Shown one piece after another: positions 49,701-61,700 of a DNA stretch of 64,000 nucleotides (the stretch's first letter is position 1; each line of letters starts with the position of its first letter). Source of the stretch: Gordionus sp. m RMFG-2023. Its lineage: Eukaryota > Nematomorpha > Gordioida > Chordodea > Parachordodidae. The notes beneath the pieces were generated by a model. The model made no database searches, was not told the DNA's origin, and saw only the letters and a list, made by a program, of their open reading frames with translations. Location of the stretch: contig NC_088775.1 in the NCBI RefSeq assembly GCF_954871325.1, forward strand, positions 2,589,473 to 2,653,472. Reading direction: 5' to 3'. The position numbers and the translations under genes were made by a program.

Positions 49701-52700
49701 ATATTTTCCTTATTAGACGCATCTGTTAGAATTGCATATGGATGCCCATCTTTCAAATCGTCTAGAATAGGTACTAAAACACTTGTGCTCATTTTTGTTT
49801 CGCCACAAGTAAGGTTTGCACTTATATTGGAGTCGTTATATCACGAGAAAAAGATTCGACCCACATTGTGATGATATAACTCTGTGAATGTTGAACTACA
49901 TGATAGATGTATACGATTTTCGCAAAGGTAGTTGCATCTGTATTATTTATTATTTTTGAAAATATTTTTGTATTGCAATCGATGTTGATATACTCCCCTG
50001 TACTGACTTATATAAATAAAATGATTTTGATTTATTATTGGATAAAAATAAAATAGAATAGAAATAAATTTACAAACTAGACATGTTTTTTGAATAAATA
50101 TTAAAATTTTATTTTAAAAAAATAAAAATAATCAATTAATGTCTCTCAAAATTATTATTTATATATTAAAAACGTTAAAATACTAAAAAAAAACAAAAAA
50201 ATTAAAAAATTGCGGTAGATTTTTGCGGGAGATTTTCAATTGCGGTAGTTTTGCGGGAAAGAGATGTCTGCGTGTAAACTAAAAAATTGCCGGAGTCTCC
50301 CGCTGATGGGGAAAGATATGGCAACCCTGGGTGTGATACGTACAAAATACTGGTAAATTTATGTGCACCTGATAGTCCGGGAAACAAAGAGGTATTAGAA
50401 ATACACAATATTTTAAGCATTTTCATCCTAAACCTTATTTAATAGTAGAGAGATATAATTTTTATCAATATAATCAAACAAAATGATGAAAAACTAATAG
50501 ATTATATACAAAATCTAAGAGCAACGACTTGTGATTTTGGGGAATATTTAAATACTGCATTAAGAGATAAATTTATATTCGGAATAAAAAATCCAAAAAT
50601 TTTACAAAGATTACTATCCGAAGACGAGATAGACATAAATAAAGCTATTCAGATAGCTACTGTAGTAGAAACAGCAATAAAAAATACAAAATGACGAAAC
50701 TAAAATCGATCATTTAGAAGAGGAACATAATGATAATTTAAATAAAATTAAAATAGTGAATTTTATTAATAATAAAACAAACGAATATAATCCAGAATTT
50801 TTGGTGGATGTCAAAATAAACAACAGCGTAAGAATGGAATTTGATGCTGGAGCTGGAGTCAGTATATTTAACGAAATAGATTGGAAAAATATACTTAATT
50901 ATCCTGAATTAACAAATTGCATACTAAAACTTAAAAGTTATACAGGAACCAATATACCACTAGTAGGTCAAACTGTAGTAAAAGTACAATATAAAGGGCG
51001 AACATTATAACTACCTCTCATAATTACAAAAGGATATACCAAAAATCTAATTGGAAAATTGGATAATTAAATTTTCCAAAATGACTGAATTACCTGAAAG
51101 GACCATATAAGATTAATATACAAAATGAATTTCCTCAATTATTTATGTAAGAATTAGGTTGCTTACAAAAATATATATGAAAAACAAGAAACCAATTTTC
51201 TGTAAATTACGTCCCGTACCATACGCATTAAAAGATAGTTGAAGAAGATTTAAGTAGATTGCAAAAAATAGGAGTACTAAAGAAAATTAATCATTCACTT
51301 TATGCATCACCCATAGTAATTGTTCAAAAGAAAGATAAAACATTAAGAATTGCGGGGATTTTAAAAGATCTATAAATCAAAATATTAATATTGATTCATA
51401 TCCAATACCAAGAATCCAAGATTTATTAGCCAATTTGGGAAAAGGAGAGGAAATTTCAATTTTGGATATCTCAGATGCCTATTTTCAAATTATAGTGGAG
51501 GAGGAGTCTCAAAAATATCTTGTAATCAATACGCATAGAGGATTATTTATATATACAAGACTATCCAGCAATATTTCAACGAGCCATCGAGAATTTATTA
51601 AAAGGTTTTGAAGGAGTAGCTTGTTATTTAGATGATATTATAATAACCGGGAAACACTAAACAAATTTAAAAAAGGTACTAAAATGTCTAGATGAAAATA
51701 GAATCAAGCTAAAAATAGCAAAATGTAAATATTTCAAACAAAATGTCGAATACTTAGGACACAATATTTCAAAAAACGGAATTACAACTACCGAAAAAAA
51801 TACTGAGGTAAAAATGCACCAAAACCAACAAATTTGAAACAATTACAGTCATTTCTAAAGTCAGCAACATACTATTCAAAATTTATTTCGAATTTTGCAG
51901 CCAAAGCCAAACCATTATACAAATTATTAGAAAAGCAGTTGTTTGAAAATGGACTAATGTATGCAAAGATGCGTATAAAAAAATAAAGCAAAAAATAAGT
52001 AGTACTCCAATATTACAACATTATGATCCAAAATTACCCATTATATTAGCAACAGATGCATCATCTATAGGAATTGGGGCAGTAATATCACATATAGAAG
52101 GGCGTAAGGAGAGATCAATCGCATTCGCCTCAAGAACACTAAATGCAGCTGAAAAAAATTATAGCTAAATTGATATTCGGGGTTACAAAATTCAAAGAAT
52201 TTATATATGGGAAAAAATTTTAATTACAAACAGATCACAAGTCATTAATGGTTTTATTTCATCCAATAAGAGATTTACCCACAACATGATCTGCCCGAAT
52301 ACAAAGGTGGGGTTTATTATTAGCCGGTTATCAATATGAGATAGAAGTCAAAAGTAGTACACAAATAGCAAATGCTGACATGCTCTCTAGAAATTCCCTA
52401 AAGGGAACTTTCAATATCAAAAGAAGAAGCGCTAGATCAAATACAAGTGGGAGAAACACCTTTAAATGCAAGCTAATTTGAAAGATAAACAATGCGAGAT
52501 GATATACTTTCTAAAGTATACAGATATACAATAGATGGATACTCCAATAAACTATGATGCATGTTTAAAGGAGTATAGCCAAAGGGGAGAGGAATTACAA
52601 CTGAGAGAGGTTGTTTATTGTGGAGAACAAAAATGATAATACCACAACAATCCGAAACAACGTGTTGAACATGATACATCAAGGACATATCGGAAAGGTA

Positions 52701-55700
52701 AAAATGAAGATGAGAGCACGACAATACGCGTGGTGGCCTAATAAAAACCAAGATATAGAAACCTGGGTCGAAAAATATAGAGAATGCTAGGTACAACATG
52801 ATATGCCTCAAAAGACAGCAATTCAAAATTAGCCAAAACCACCAAAAGCATGGCACCGAGTACATATTGATTATGCTGGACCATTTTAAAATCATTATTG
52901 GTTGGTAGTGATAGATGCTAGCAGTCGCTGGCCAGAAATGCCCATGACTAGCACTACAACCGAAAGCACGATAAAAATATTAAGAAATATTTTTGCAAGA
53001 TTCGGATCTCCCAAAATAATCGTTTCTGATAACGGACCCCAATTCAGCAACAAATATTTCAATGATTTTTATGAAAAAAACAGGTTTCAATTAGTGCACG
53101 GAAGTTCTTACCATCCTCAGACAAACATGGCCGAACGTTTAGTTCGAGCTTTTAAATAGAGTATGAATAGAAGAAACGAGAGGGATTTAGAAACCAGCCT
53201 AGCTATTTTTCTCCACAATTACAGAAATACACCATGAACAGAAACTGAACAGTGTCCCGCTGAAATACTACTAAAATTTAAACCTAGAGGATTGTTAGAA
53301 CAAATTTTCGAACAGGGAAAAAAGGAGAAGTTTGAATACCACAATCAAAAATTTCAGATAAATGAAAAAGCTTGGTCGTGCCCTTACAATAATAAAGAAA
53401 AAAAATGGGAAGAAGCCATTATTGAAGGCATACTCGGATTACAATGTTATCAAATAAGTATAGCGGTTAATTCGATTATACGTTATACGGACCAATTAAG
53501 GAAAAGAACCGAAAATGCATTAATTGAAGAATACGAATTTGAAGAGAGTACTGAAGTAGAAGAGAAAACCGAAGAGATAGTAAACAAAGAGATAGTAAAC
53601 AAAGAGATAGTAAACAAAGAAATAGTAAACAAAGAGATAGTAAACAAAGAGATAGTAAACAAAGAGACAGTAAACAAAAAAATAACGTGAAATGAATTCA
53701 AAGGAGAGGGAGGAAGAAACAAGTCAAGATCGATATCCCAAAAGGACACGATCGAAACCAGATCGACTGGGGATAAATCATGTGTATTAAATTGGTGTTT
53801 GTTTTTTGTTATTTTTTGTAAAATGATTATTTTTATCATTATTATATATTTTGAGATTAATTTATCTAATAAAGGCTGATTTTGATTTTACATTACAAAA
53901 TAAAAGAATAAGAAAAACTTGTTTACTATATCAAACATTTTTCTTTTAATAATCTACCAAACGGGTCGAAGCAGTTACTAAAACGTCTTAATTACATGAT
54001 AATTTAATTATCGACATAAATATCGGAGCTAATGCTTCCTTATCTTTATAGTTTCCATCTGTACATAATTCGGTCACTTTTTTGGCTGGCGAAATTAGTT
54101 TAAGAATTAATAGGTAAAGGCTAAAACTTCTGTATTCTACGTTCTGACATGATGCTAATTTTAGGCATTTTTTTATTATTTGCCAAATATTCTTTAAACC
54201 ATCTACCAAACAGAATAAACCTATAAAAAATGCTATAATAAATCCCTACTTAAGGGTTTGGTGTAAGGTTTCAAGATTTTTCTAAAAAACTTGGCTAACT
54301 TCACACGTAACGCGTGCCGTCTTATAAGGAGTGTAGGTACTGGTCAGGTAGAAATAGTAGCGTACTCCAGTTATATAGTTTAATATATATATATTTTCCA
54401 TTCAAGCTAAATGCCCAATTTTTTTTTCTCTAAAATTTTCCAGAATAATGATTTAGAGTCGCTTTTTTAAATCGTAAGGTTGTGGCCAAAATTTTGTTGC
54501 TTATAAATTTTTTTATTTATCCTGATTACTTAAATCTTTTAAAGTTAGACAGTAATTAAGCATAATAATATTGCATATTTTAGAAATCAGTACTTCCGAT
54601 TGTTCAGCCAACTTTTACGGAAATGATATGTAAATACAACCTCGGAAAAATCAATTATAAATAATATCTTTTATAGGAAATTTAAACTCCCCCCCACCCT
54701 TACTCTGTGGAAAAATCCTGGCCACGCTACTGAATATTATCGCGTATACAATACCTATTTATTAAAGGGAGCATTACGTATTACTCCCTGGGGTATTTGC
54801 TTCATGTACTCATGTATCAAGGATTTCGTCTGCAATTCAGTATACGTGATTTGCATTGCATCTATCCAATTTTTTCTTCTTTTATTTTACGGAAATAATT
54901 TTTCACGAAATTAAGCTTCTGTTCAAATCAAATGAATGAATGAATGTGGTTTAAACACCATCACCCCCCCCCCCCCAACCCCGCCATCTCCCCACCCCTC
55001 CATTCTACGAGTGCCCATGGTAGTAAAAGATAAAAGGGAAAACAACAAATACATATTTGTATAACGAATATATCATCGAAGTTTCATCAGTCAAACCTTA
55101 TCTTCCAGATCTCTGGTCATCAACATCTTTTGATATCCTGTCAAGTTAACGAACGCCTGCAAATCATCGTAATACATACGTACCGACACCAGGCAATAAA
55201 TGTGTTCTTCTTGAATATAGTTTTTTATTTTTTCCCCCAAAAAAATTAAAAGGAAAATTAGTCTACGTCTTACCTTAAATTCGTAGTGGCGCGATTCGAT
55301 TTAACAGCTGATGGATTTATTAATATCAATTTTATCAATAATTCAATTACAATAATCTAAGAAATATAAAAAACTGTCAGCTGTTAAATCGCGATCGCAA
55401 TCGCGTTACTATGAATTGAAGGTTAGGAATAAATGCATTTGTTTGCGATATCGTGATTACATTCCTTTTAGTGATCCGCATCGAGTCTAATTTTTAAAAC
55501 CGGGCCCGAACCCGAAATTTTTTTTTGAAAAAATTTACCTGCCCGGACCGGCCTGAATTTATTTAAATCTAGAAAATTAATTTTTTTAAATTACTCAAAA
55601 TAAACGATATAATGTTATATGTGGTCTAGTTTCTATGAATAGAATCAAATATTTTTATTTTGCAAATTTAAGAACCCGACCCGGCCCGAATTCTGTTAAA

Positions 55701-58700
55701 AAATATTAGGCCCGACCCAGCACAAACCCGTTTATTTTCAAAAAAATAGACCCTGTGCGGTTCGTAGCCCGTTTGGGCCCTACCGGGTTGGGGTAGATTC
55801 CTTTGCCACTTGCTATGCGTCAGAGGTGCAGGCCACGGATGAGGCCTTTCTATATTAACCCACAAATAATAATTAATCCTCATAAGTTTTGGGTAAAATA
55901 ATGATCTACATCAACGGCAGAGAAATTGATCGACAAATTTTTTTTTTAAACCAGACAAGAATTCCAAATTTTTGTTTTGTTCCTTATAAAAATGTTTCTG
56001 CTGAAAATTAAATATATTAATAAATGCAAAAAGACAAGAAATTTTACGACTTTGAGAGGGTTAATTTGAAATTGAAAGGCATTTTTCTATGGTATTAAAT
56101 TAATAATCAAAAATAATTTTTTTTTGTTGAAAATGGAGATTGGGAAATTCATTTTTGAAAAATTTGATATCAGTATCTAGTATCCTACATCCGTAATATT
56201 GATCGATACTGGGCCGATATCTGGTGTAGTTAATATATGGCCGATGGGTGCACTAATGCTATTTACCCTAACAAGGTTTTAATGTTTCCTTGGAAAAGAA
56301 AATTGAAGTGGAGTTAAACATACAAACTTTTGAAATTTTTTAATGCAAAAATAAGAGCATATCGATTTGCTGCACGCTACCCGTTTAACGCGAAACAAAA
56401 CCGCTTCAAATTATGTGTACCTTTAAGAGAGTGCAATAAAATTCTTCACGGCAATGGAAAAATAACCAAAAGTAACACCACCTATATAACTCACCCCCCT
56501 TCCCACTCTTAAATTTTTTTTTACTTCATACCTCGAGGAAGGATATATAGGAGGTTCGAATTTTTTTTTTCTTTGCACCTATTTTTTTTTAAAATCTTCC
56601 CTTTTCTTCCTTAGCGGATTTTTTAAATAACGATAATACCTAACACTTACTAGCTATCCCGCATTTGTCCCCTATAGAACGGTCATGACCATCTTTGCAT
56701 TTGCAAACACCGCTAGACGAATCACAAGTACTCCGCACGTTGAACGCCTCACACTGTTCGTTGTTTGAACAAGATTCGTTAAAGCGCCTGCCTAATAAAT
56801 AATAAAAAAAATATTTAATCGCAAATCTTTTATTTTTTTATTAGGAAATTTTATTAAAATTTTTTGAAGAAATTTGGTTAAAATAATTTTTAAGCATATT
56901 CTGTTTTGTTTTTAACCCCCTTTTTTACATTAAAAATTTGTTTCTTTAATTTTTGTTTTATATGTTTTTTAATCTGTTTTTTATCCCCCAACCTCCCCCC
57001 CCCCCCATCCCCTCAAATATTACTAAAAAAAACAAATTAATTAAAATTGTAAGAGGTTCTAGTTCCCGTCAGAAATAAATTACAAAATAATGCCCCAATC
57101 TAACCGAGTTAATATGTCTATCCAAGGCAGGCCTAGACATTGATTGACCGCGCGGGAGGATAATTCAGTTAATTTTTTAATTTTTTTTTTTAATCTTTAA
57201 TATTACAATATTTTTAAATCACAAAGTCGCGCGCCGCGCTCCGTTATCACGAATTTATTTTTCTAGCATACCCATTTCCAATTTATTTTTTTACGGTTTC
57301 TTGGAAAAGAAACAAAGAAAAGATAAGAAAGAGAGAAAATAAAAGAAAAGAAAAGACCTTCGGAACATATAGTTTGATCGAAAAAGGTTCCAGTAGGACA
57401 TTGACATCTGGATCTACACTGTTTGTGTACGCATTCGCTATGATTCAAGCATCTATTCCCAATGAGTCTTTCTAAGAGCATATATATATTTTTTCAATAA
57501 TCTTTTACGAAAGAAATAGAAGGAGTTAATAATAAAATGATAAATTATAACCTTTCACGCAATCCTGATTGACAATAATGTAAGGACTAGAACATTCGCA
57601 TTGACTTTGATTGACGTTACAATAGCTAAGATTGCCCAATTTTTGTTTGCACGTTATATTCTCGTTGCATGGTTGATCTGAACGTTTAGTTCATATTTCA
57701 TTTATATTAAAAAGAAAGCAAACCAAATCGAAACTATTATTTGAATTTTATATTTTTTTAAAGGTTGACAAAACTCGAATTTAGTGAGCATTTGAAGGCA
57801 AAATATCTGAAGATTTTTTATTTTGAGCGATTTGCGAAACCTAAAAAAAATAGAAATTTGGCACAGCAATCACGTTCATATTATACTCAACTTATTTAAA
57901 ACATTCCTACCTTACTCTGAAAAGTGATAAGTAAAGTATAAGCGTAAAATGGTAAAATATTGAAAAATTATCCGTTTTAAATGATTAGAAATAAATGTAA
58001 TATTTAAAAAAAATATTTTGTGTTTACCATCCAAGACACATACGCCATTTTTAAGTTTCGAGGCCATCTTACATTGACAGGTGTCTTGAAAACAATTATT
58101 TGACGCGCATTCTTTATCGTGTTTACATGCACCTCCGGATTTTATATCTTATCAAAAAAATTATATATTTTTTTTAAAAAATCGACAGGGTAATGTATCG
58201 GGGATTTACGAAATTCCTTGAAAGAAAGAAAGAAAGAAAGAAAGAAAAAAAGATGATGTATATCTGCAATTAATTTTTGAATGTCTATTAAAAGGGATCG
58301 CAAATATAGAAAATAAAGTAGCATTAATGCAAACTGTTTTTAATAATGATTAATTCATATTCCAAGCTGTTTATTCACCAATTTCATTTTAACAATTATG
58401 AATCATAGTGTAATATTATTAACAAATTAATACTATTGAGGATAGAAATTATTAATCGTAGACTTTATTATTTTCTAATTCGGCAATTAAAAAATGCCAA
58501 TATAAAAAAGTTTATACATAAAAGTTGTTTTGAGAAGATCCTTAATTAATCTCCGCATCTATAAGCACGCCATGATCCATCGCAAGGCAAACGTGAATGA
58601 TGGTTAAACAAATAACATGTTTTAGAAATGGAAGTATAAGAGGTTTAAAGGAAGAACTTACAAATTTGAGTGAATGTGGTCGAATGAGATCTGTAACTAA

Positions 58701-61700
58701 CATGCTAGAACGTATCAGCTGTATATGATAAAAGAAGCTTAGCTCGTTCAAATATAAAGGCTAATCTTTATGTAAAGAGTAGTGTTGACAGCTGATCTAA
58801 GCCGGTTTAGCCCTAAACTTAGCCAAATTAAGCCGAAAAATCGCAGAATCAAACAGGCCATTAAGCCATATGATTCGGCTGGCTCGAGCCGGCTCAGGAG
58901 TTTGTTCAAGCCGACTTTTGCTGAAATTTATTGGTTTATCAAAGAGGTAAATGATTGGTGAATAATAAGATACTATGAAGAATGGTTTCTAAGTTTATTA
59001 TATCCTGCCTAGCCACTTCAGATAGAATTATTTCTTATCATGATTTTGGAATGAATTCAAGGTCATGAATTTTAGAGAAAATAAATTTCTCGCCTTTTCT
59101 GAACTAGATAAGTGTTACCGAGTAAAGAAGAAACTTAGATTTCCAAAAAACATATTTTTTCTTGTATTTGATATACTGCATTTAGCTTTGAGGCACAAAG
59201 GATACCCAGAATCACAGAGGGAACCGCTAAAATTTTGTCCTGTTCTGACGACGCATTTCTTTTGGGGATCTAATATCGTTTCTTTGTGCCATTTCCTTGT
59301 TTAAACAATTTAAATAATAATATATATATTATAAAATATGTCAATCATAATATTCTGACCTAAACGAATATCATTTAAAAGAAAATATTTTGAAGTGCGA
59401 TGAATAGAAATCAGCTGGTGACTCACCATTTTGATTTTTCCCCTGTAAGTTTTTCTAATTCTATCATCTTACCGAGGAAAACCAAAGTGGCGTGTCAAGT
59501 GCGGTTTCGCATTGATACATGTATAAATAAATAAATTTTCTAGGTTGTATTGACTTGTCATTAATCCCTCCCTATAATTATAAACTAACAAATTGATCAT
59601 GAATTAAAAAAAACACTAAAAAAGGAGTGAACAAGTGTAACATATGTCGCAAGAGGAGCATACCCCATATGCTGTGTATTTTTGTATTCCCTGCCGCTAA
59701 ATTTGTATAAATATAATTCGCCGCTAATAGGCGCTAACTGTGAATTTAGGGTTATACTTACAAATAATAGAAATAAGACCAAGAAATGAGTTAAAAATTT
59801 CCGAGAGATTATACTATTGTTTCGTAAACACAAATTTAGATAATTACAACATAATCAAAAACCAAATTTTTAAAACTTATTTAATGTTAGGAGATACATT
59901 TTGAGAACTTTTTAATCATGCTAAACCTTCCCAAATAATTCTAGGACGGTTTAAGTGTTGATAAGGAATAAAGAAATATTCCATTAATATTTATCTTCCT
60001 TTAGCTTACATTGGATGTTGATAATACTGGTGGGTGCAAGTGGTATTTATTAAACAACGCGTTACAAATTTTCCCTTCAAGTCCTTAACGACAACAGAAT
60101 TGTTCTCCAGATATCGTTGGAAGCCTACCCACAGGTTTGCACCATTCACACTTGATATGTAACTCTAAATAAGAGGATACATTTAATAAAAGGAAATGAT
60201 TCAAGTAAAAAGTAATTATTGAAACCCATTTAACTTCAATAAAACAAATTTATATATAAATACTATACAATGTTAAAATTATTAGGATTGCATTTACTAT
60301 CTTTTAAGCCGTTAAAGACAATTTTTGGCAAGTAAATATTGAAACCCATTTATCTTTGTTGTGATATGAATATGTTCAATTTATATTTAAAATATTTATA
60401 TTTTTACTGTTCTGAGGCGATATTTTTGTTATAATATAAAAAACATAAAATTTACTTTCATGTTAACAAGAAAAACAAAATTACTTATATATATATAAAG
60501 ATCAATAATATTGATAATATATCGATTTTAACTTTACATTAATTTACTACCATATAATAAAATCACTATCGAATATTCTGGTTCTATAAGCTAATCCCTA
60601 TAATCTTCAATAGAAGATATATATATATATATACTATACAAGGTTAAAATTCTTAAGGTGCATAATAACTATAATTGGGTAATTACTATGTTTTTAGCAA
60701 ATTGGCTAATCCGAGTTTTTAGCCGAAAACCATCAATTTGGAATAGGGTTTTGTTTTTAAAAATATAGCTGCTCAAATTTGAAAGAAACTAATAATGACA
60801 ACGCCAAAGTATGGTATTTTAATATCAGAAAACAATAGAATTTAATATAATATATATTATAAGCCCACCTTGCAAGTAGAGTTTAAGGAAGGGGGGTTGT
60901 TAAGTTTTAAGCCGATTTTTAAAAACGGCTAACTCAATGATTTAGCCAGAAAAATATTGCCCAAGTCTCGAGATTTCGCTAATCGATGTCTAGACCTTTG
61001 TGCCATCTGTGAGCCAAATATTCAGGCTTGCGTATTATTATTCTAGATAAAATATTTAGTTAGCCGTTTTTAAAAATCGACTCAAATCGAGCCGTTTAAC
61101 AACACTAGTTTAAGGGCATTAATAATTTTTCAAAAGAAAATCGGAGCTTGGGTTTAAATAACAAAATCTGAAAGACCATAAGAAGTAATTTTTAATTTTA
61201 TTTAAACTAAAAATTCGGGGTTGGCTTGATATAAAAAAATAAGTAAGATTTCGGACTACTGGATTGAGCTCAGGTCTATTACAATAAGCACCAAAAAAAA
61301 TTGACCACGAACCTGTAACTTGAGTCAAATTAGGCGACGATTTAATAATACGTTATAATATCGAAAAATAGCTAGACTAATATTTATCGATCATTCTCAA
61401 CTGTTCTGTGATTATTGGTTAATACCGATTTAACGACTCTTTCAGGTTCGGATAGAATCCACATTTTTTTAAAATTCATTTCTTCAAAAATAGGCCATAC
61501 ATGGGTTAGAGTTAGTTATACTCAATGGTATATAATAATATCTAGACTGACGATGCATTCATTAAAAGCTTACATCAATGAAAAACAGCTGGGGACGCCA
61601 TTTTGGTTATCCATATCATTATTAAACATTTTAAAAGAGAGACCAACTTATTCCTATTATATCTGATGCAAACTTTATTAAAGAATTGCCGATAATTAGG

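Larger units (their letters stand above)
46793..50329 (-). mobile_element. hAT DNA transposon with 8-bp TSD inside the gypsy element
   Basis: Terminal repeat CAGGGTTGCCA at both ends. Target duplication GGTGTGAT at 46785-46792 and 50330-50337. GCGGGAG-rich subterminal regions. Transposase pieces read on the minus strand from about 49990 to 47919: LTDASNKENIKTFPSILRYF, the WRDLLRYVP pre-core motif near 49270, and the C-terminal dimerisation end PYSNASSERIFRLM at 47919-48149. The reading frame is broken. The left part (47220-47890) is a diverged partial copy of the same transposase in the opposite direction. A solo LTR interrupts it at 48779-49267. Confidence 0.9.
46505..53937 (+). mobile_element. 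Fossil Ty3/gypsy LTR retrotransposon, interrupted by hAT
   Basis: LTRs at 46505-46649 and 53778-53937 are about 97% alike apart from small length differences (one extra stretch near the start of the right LTR). A 5-bp TTTTT duplication flanks them. Parts in order: a short gag remnant on both sides of the hAT insertion (NLRATTCDFGEYLNTAL; PKILQRLLSEDEIDINKAIQ), protease (VDVKINNSVRMEFDAGAG), reverse transcriptase/RNase H (LDISDAYFQI near 51460; LATDASSIGIG near 52050), and integrase (VVIDASSRWPEMP; SPKIIVSDNGPQFSNKYF). A 15-bp tandem repeat encoding EIVNK units lies near the end of pol (53575-53685). The coding region is broken in roughly ten or more places and is not functional. The close LTRs suggest a fairly young insertion for such a decayed coding region. 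It lies antisense in the host intron. Confidence 0.9.

Noticed and set aside
52473-52895. 140-codon minus-strand ORF
   Set aside because: Antisense shadow within the fossil gypsy pol region.
53575-53685. CRISPR-like direct repeats
   Set aside because: A 15-bp in-frame tandem repeat (EIVNK units) at the end of a fossil gypsy pol, without spacers.
58546-58620. Minus-strand frame with CYLFNHHSRLPCDGSWRAYRC, lectin-like in look
   Set aside because: No acceptor AG lies close upstream and a stop follows directly. The lectin exons already join in phase without it. It may be a decayed duplicate exon, but this is not supported.
59065-59304. Plus-strand 79-codon ORF
   Set aside because: Shadow of the minus-strand lectin exon 59177-59295.
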